Shown: positions 5,084-7,463 of the stretch, one piece after another
Layout: the number at the start of each line of letters is the position of its first letter
Numbering within the stretch: position 1 is the first letter of the stretch
Assembly: GCA_050742415.1 (NCBI GenBank)
Contig: JBOGIF010000130.1
Span: 1-7,463 of the forward strand
Direction: 5' to 3'
Length of the DNA: 7,463 bases
Source: JBOGIF01 sp050742415
GTDB lineage: Bacteria > Actinomycetota > Acidimicrobiia > Acidimicrobiales > AC-14
Notes under the pieces: model-generated
Told to the model about the DNA's origin: nothing
What the model saw: only the letters and a program-made list of their open reading frames with translations
Databases searched by the model: none
Position numbers and translations under genes: made by a program

Positions 5084-5905
5084 TCACCAGCCGGCGGCCG
5101 CGCTTTCCATACGGGCCTCGATGGTGCGGCCCGCATCCAGGTCCAGCTCCTCCCGGCGATGTGCGGGGGTGGCGGTCAGCACCGAGGCCGGCACGAGCCC
5201 GACGAGCTCGGCCCGCTCCACCGGTGCGAGCGCGGCCACCAGGTCGTAAGCCTGGGCCGGCCCCAGCGCCGCCGGCTCCACCAGGTTCATCGACACCTGC
5301 GACCACTCGCCCACGCGCAGGCCCAGAGCGCGGACCTCCGGCCCTCGAATCGCGGCGGCCACGCGACGGGCCTCCTCCACCGGGGTCCCCTTCACCAGCC
5401 ACAGGTTGTAGGCCACCAGCACGGCCCGGGCACCCACGCAGGCGGCACCCGCGGTGGGGTGTGCGACACGGGGGCCGGTCGCCGGCTCCAGGCCGGCGAA
5501 GGCCTGCCGGCGAACCTCGGGCAGGGACCGCTCCGGCCCGTACAGGAAGCAGGGAAGGCCCAGCTCTGAGCCGGCCCAAGCCGCGAACCGGTCCCGCGCC
5601 GCAACCGCCTCCTCCATCGAGGTCCCTCCCAGGGGCACGAACGGCACCACGTCGACCACACCCAGCCGGGGGTGGGCGCCGGCGTGGCGCCCGATGTCCA
5701 GCAGCTCCACCGCAGTGGTGGCTACGGCCCGCGCCGCTTCCTCGGCCTGCGGTCCGCCGAGGGTGACGACGCTGCGGTTGTGGCCGGGGTCGGAGTGCAG
5801 GTCCAACAGCGCGGCGCAGGCCGAGGCGACGATGACGGCGATGAGCTCGGGGTCGCGGCCCTCGCTCACGTTCACCACGCACTCCAGGACGGCTGGCGGC
5901 ACCAC
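5084..5905 (-). CDS. Glutamate formimidoyltransferase-like protein, transferase domain only
   Basis: This 273-aa protein matches the formiminotransferase half of FTCD, which moves a formimino group between formiminoglutamate and tetrahydrofolate at the end of histidine breakdown; some bacterial relatives work on 5-formyl-THF instead. Visible blocks are ECVVNVSEGRD (8-18), LLDLHSDPGHNRSVVTLGG (33-51) and HAGAHPRLGVVDVVPFVP (74-91). H78 aligns with the catalytic His82 of the mammalian enzyme. A C-terminal subdomain follows (VSMNLVEP, ELVGLVP). It is about 50 residues shorter than the mammalian transferase domain, with a trimmed linker between subdomains, and has no cyclodeaminase fused. No histidine-utilisation genes are nearby, so the substrate is uncertain. 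Two adjacent GTG codons (5905 and 5902) are possible starts, with only a weak AGGG before them. It is divergent from the LLM gene by 20 bp and shares a hairpin terminator with whiB. Confidence 0.9.
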   Translation of the reverse strand: MVPPAVLECVVNVSEGRDPELIAVIVASACAALLDLHSDPGHNRSVVTLGGPQAEEAARAVATTAVELLDIGRHAGAHPRLGVVDVVPFVPLGGTSMEEAVAARDRFAAWAGSELGLPCFLYGPERSLPEVRRQAFAGLEPATGPRVAHPTAGAACVGARAVLVAYNLWLVKGTPVEEARRVAAAIRGPEVRALGLRVGEWSQVSMNLVEPAALGPAQAYDLVAALAPVERAELVGLVPASVLTATPAHRREELDLDAGRTIEARMESAAAGW

Positions 5906-5910
5906 CGCCC

Positions 5911-5916
5911 TACGCT
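5911..5916 (+). promoter_or_regulatory. Candidate -10 box for a leaderless LLM mRNA
   Basis: TACGCT fits TANNNT and lies 9 nt before the ATG at 5926. There is no Shine-Dalgarno before that ATG, so transcription starting at or next to it would give a leaderless mRNA, common in actinobacteria. No clear -35 is visible. The same layout recurs before tatA. Confidence 0.45.
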
Positions 5917-5925
5917 GCCACGGTC

Positions 5926-6921
5926 ATGGACCTGGGCCTCGCCCTTCCGCAGTACGACTTCTCGGTACCGGGCGAGGACCCCTTGCGGTGGGACACCGTG
6001 GTCGGCACCGCCCGCCGGGCCGAGGACCTCGGCTTCGCCTCGGTGTGGTTGAGCGACCACCTCTTCCTCGACCTCGAGAAGTACGGAGGCGCCCCCCGGC
6101 AATACGCCTGCCTAGACCCACTAGTCGCCCTCGCCGCGTTGGCCAGGGCGACCCGGACAGTCCGGCTCGGGACGCTCACTCTTTGCCCCCCCCTGCGGCC
6201 GGCGACCGTGCTGGCCAAGGCCCTGGCCACCCTCGACGTGGTCAGCGGAGGTCGGTTGACCGTGGGCATCGGCGCCGGTTGGTACCGCCCGGAGATGGAG
6301 GGGGCCGGCGTCGCCTATGAGCGCCCGGCGGCGCGCCTTGCCCAGTTGGCAGAAGCGGTCCAGGTGCTGCGCGGCATGTTTGGCGGCGGGCCCTGCTCCT
6401 TCACCGGCGTCTACGAGTCGGCTGTCGGGGCGAGGTGCCTTCCCCGGCCGCTCCAGCGTCCCCATCCTCCCATCTGGATCGGGGGCAAGGGTGACCGCCT
6501 GCTCGACATCGTCGCCAAGCACGCGGACGGGTGGAACACGGCCTGGGCCTGGACGCCGGAGGCTTACGAGGAGCGGCTCGGCGTCCTCCGACGGGCGTGC
6601 GAGCGGATCGGGCGCGACCCGGCGTCGGTGACGCTGTCGGTCGGCCTCTACGCCCTGGTCGGCGATGACGAGGCCGACCTGGCCCGGCGCTTCGAACGCC
6701 TCCGCTCGCTGTCGTTGCCGGGACTTGTGCCGGGCCTTGTGCCGGGGTTGGCCGACTGGCGGCGGGGCAAGCTGGTGGGCACCGTCGAGCAGGTAGGTGA
6801 GCAGTGTGGTCGGTGGCGCGATCTCGGAGTGTCGTCGCTCATCGTCAACGCCGGCGCCGTGCCCTTCGCCCTGGCCAGCCCGGACGACCTGGAGCTGATC
6901 GCCACTGCCTGTAGGCTCTGA
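5926..6921 (+). CDS. LLM-class oxidoreductase, probably F420-dependent
   Basis: The 331-aa protein has the luciferase-like monooxygenase TIM-barrel pattern. The start MDLGLALPQYDF is its first strand. ARRAEDLGFASVWLSDHL is at 29-46, LDPLVALAALARATRTVRLGT at 63-83, LDVVSGGRLTVGIGAGW at 103-119, and PIWIGGKGDRLLDIVAKHADGWN at 182-204. In actinobacteria such proteins mostly use cofactor F420 for hydride transfer in the cytoplasm; an FMN-dependent relative cannot be excluded. The substrate cannot be told. The ATG begins exactly at the family start, lacks a ribosome site, and is preceded by TACGCT. A 12-bp tandem repeat at 6721-6744 encodes GLVPGLVP, probably a local loop duplication. The stop is 5 bp before tatA; the gene is divergent from the formimidoyltransferase gene. 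Confidence 0.93.
   Translation: MDLGLALPQYDFSVPGEDPLRWDTVVGTARRAEDLGFASVWLSDHLFLDLEKYGGAPRQYACLDPLVALAALARATRTVRLGTLTLCPPLRPATVLAKALATLDVVSGGRLTVGIGAGWYRPEMEGAGVAYERPAARLAQLAEAVQVLRGMFGGGPCSFTGVYESAVGARCLPRPLQRPHPPIWIGGKGDRLLDIVAKHADGWNTAWAWTPEAYEERLGVLRRACERIGRDPASVTLSVGLYALVGDDEADLARRFERLRSLSLPGLVPGLVPGLADWRRGKLVGTVEQVGEQCGRWRDLGVSSLIVNAGAVPFALASPDDLELIATACRL
6721..6744 (+). repeat. 12-bp tandem repeat inside the LLM gene
   Basis: GGACTTGTGCCG is followed by GGCCTTGTGCCG, with one mismatch. They encode GLVP twice, and a third partial copy continues as GL. The length is a multiple of three, so gain or loss of a copy keeps the frame. It falls in the C-terminal third of the barrel, where relatives vary in loop length. 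Confidence 0.75.
6912..6917 (+). promoter_or_regulatory. Candidate -10 box for tatA inside the end of the LLM gene
   Basis: TAGGCT fits TANNNT and ends 9 nt before the tatA ATG, the same distance as TACGCT before the LLM gene. tatA has no Shine-Dalgarno. It overlaps the last codons of the LLM gene and could give a separate leaderless tatA transcript. No -35 is evident. Confidence 0.4.
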
Positions 6922-6926
6922 CCGGC

Positions 6927-7208
6927 ATGGGAGGACTCGGACCTACGGAGCTGATCATCATCCTCGTCGTCGTCCTCCTTCTGTTCGGCTCCACCAAGCT
7001 TCCGAAGCTGGCCCGGTCCATCGGCGAGGCGTCCCAGGAGTTCAAGAAGGGCGTGAACGAGGGCAACAAGGCCGAGCCGGAGCCCGTGGTCAAGCCCGAG
7101 CCGGTGGCCAAGGCCGACGAATCCGTCACGATGACCAAGGCACAGCTGGACGCCCTGCTGGCCGAGCGCGAAGCCCAGGCCCGCAAGGACTCTCCCCCTC
7201 TCCCTTAA
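6927..7208 (+). CDS. tatA: Twin-arginine translocase subunit TatA
   Basis: The 93-aa protein has the TatA plan. A short periplasmic N-terminus (MGGLGPTE) is followed by a transmembrane helix at 8-20 (ELIIILVVVLLLF), the conserved F20-G21 hinge, an amphipathic helix (TKLPKLARSIGEASQEFKKG, 23-42) and an acidic/Pro/Val-rich tail with EPVVKPEPVAK. TatA oligomers form the passage for folded proteins with twin-arginine signals. TatA is favoured over TatB because the N-terminus lacks the TatB pattern GFGELLLI...LGPERLP. The C-terminal segment MTKAQLDALLAEREAQARK may form another helix. It lies 5 bp after the LLM gene, so read-through is likely besides the possible own promoter. In mycobacteria a tat gene (tatB) also lies close to sigE, which makes this neighbourhood familiar. 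Confidence 0.93.
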   Translation: MGGLGPTELIIILVVVLLLFGSTKLPKLARSIGEASQEFKKGVNEGNKAEPEPVVKPEPVAKADESVTMTKAQLDALLAEREAQARKDSPPLP

Positions 7209-7214
7209 CTTCCT

Positions 7215-7240
7215 GGAACCCGGCGGCGCCCGCCGTCGTT
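7215..7240 (+). promoter_or_regulatory. ECF-type promoter before the sigma gene, likely autoregulatory
   Basis: GGAACC (7215-7220), a 16-nt spacer and CGTT (7237-7240) fit the GGAAC-N16-17-CGTT pattern used by SigE/SigH-type ECF sigma factors. It lies directly upstream of an ECF sigma gene, as expected for self-activation. CGTT is only 4 nt from the ATG at 7245, so the mRNA would begin at or within a few bases of the start codon. A small inverted repeat CGGCG...CGCCG (7221-7235) sits in the spacer. Confidence 0.5.
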
Positions 7241-7244
7241 GCCA

Positions 7245-7463
7245 ATGTCTGGTGAAGGCATTCCGACCTGGGAGGAGATTGCCCGCGACCACGGTCGCCT
7301 CCTCTACACGTTGGCTTACCGCCTCACCGGTAACCACGACGACGCGCAGGACCTTGTCCAGGAGGTGCTGCTCCGGGTTCGCAAGGGCCTGGAGACGTAC
7401 CGACCGGGGTCTTTGGAGGGATGGTTGAGCCGCATCACGACGAACACCTTCATCGACCAGGTC
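7245..7463 (+). CDS. ECF RNA polymerase sigma factor, SigE-like, N-terminal part
   Basis: The frame runs off the right edge; 73 codons are visible (MSGEGIPTWEEIARDHG...). They cover sigma region 2. RLLYTLAYRLTGNHDDAQDLVQEVLLRV (18-45) holds regions 2.1-2.2 with the DAQDLVQE core-binding patch. TYRPGSLEGWLSRITTNTFIDQV (51-73) matches regions 2.3-2.4, which melt and read the -10 element. The phrase RPGSLEGWLSRITTN is close to mycobacterial SigE, which answers envelope and oxidative stress and is usually followed by an anti-sigma factor; that assignment is from memory of the motif. ATG 7245 lacks a Shine-Dalgarno and is preceded by an ECF-type promoter. The gene follows tatA by 36 bp on the same strand. 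Region 4 lies outside the window. Confidence 0.92.
   Translation, partial: MSGEGIPTWEEIARDHGRLLYTLAYRLTGNHDDAQDLVQEVLLRVRKGLETYRPGSLEGWLSRITTNTFIDQV

Noticed and set aside
4713..5882. 389-codon minus-strand frame across the formimidoyltransferase and whiB genes
   Set aside because: Its product is Arg/Gly/Pro low-complexity, it crosses the terminator hairpin, and it is antisense to whiB. The real genes lie in other frames.
6927..7208. TatB rather than TatA
   Set aside because: The N-terminus and the short FG-hinge followed by TKLPKLARSIGEA fit TatA, and the TatB-type LGPERLP is absent.
1..7463. CRISPR array, insertion sequence or integrase gene
   Set aside because: There are no regularly spaced repeats with spacers, no transposase-like frame and no recombinase motifs in the window.

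Overview
The window is high-GC DNA that looks actinobacterial. It carries a WhiB-family iron-sulfur regulator, an F420-type luciferase-like oxidoreductase, a TatA, and a SigE-like ECF sigma factor. GTG starts are frequent, and several genes start with little or no leader. A deep actinobacterial lineage such as Acidimicrobiia is plausible, but the sequence alone does not prove it.

Layout. (1) Positions 1-814, minus strand: a small accessory-looking cluster with a possible 63-aa tail-anchored protein, a secreted protein with a THCGV block, and the start of a membrane-anchored protein coupled to it by an ATGA overlap. (2) Positions 815-1324: about 510 bp without a credible gene. It holds an 11-bp triplet repeat and a 45-bp stretch matching the 3' part of a tRNA-Phe(GAA), from anticodon loop to CCA. 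This could be an attachment-site scar separating accessory DNA on the left from core genes on the right. (3) Positions 1325-4619, minus strand: an apparent operon of an unknown one-TM extracytoplasmic protein, sdhA and sdhB, with no membrane-anchor genes (sdhC/sdhD) in the window. (4) Positions 4620-4739: a divergent control region with a 16-bp perfect palindrome next to the WhiB gene and a G-quadruplex-type motif in the leader of the sdh operon. (5) Positions 4740-5027: a WhiB2/WhmD-like gene, ending in a strong hairpin shared with the convergent gene. (6) Positions 5084-5905, minus strand: a stand-alone glutamate formimidoyltransferase-like protein, divergent by only 20 bp from an F420-type LLM oxidoreductase (5926-6921). 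(7) tatA follows 5 bp later, then the start of a SigE-like ECF sigma gene (7245 to window end). The sigma gene is preceded by a sequence resembling the promoter that such sigma factors themselves recognise.

Functionally the right-hand 6.1 kb is mostly housekeeping: TCA cycle and respiratory chain, redox, protein export, envelope stress and developmental regulation. No complete novel system is evident. The points most worth checking are the tRNA-Phe scar, the sdhAB operon with an unknown membrane protein in place of the anchors, the palindrome and G4 motif between sdh and whiB, and the matched leaderless-type -10 boxes before the LLM and tatA genes.
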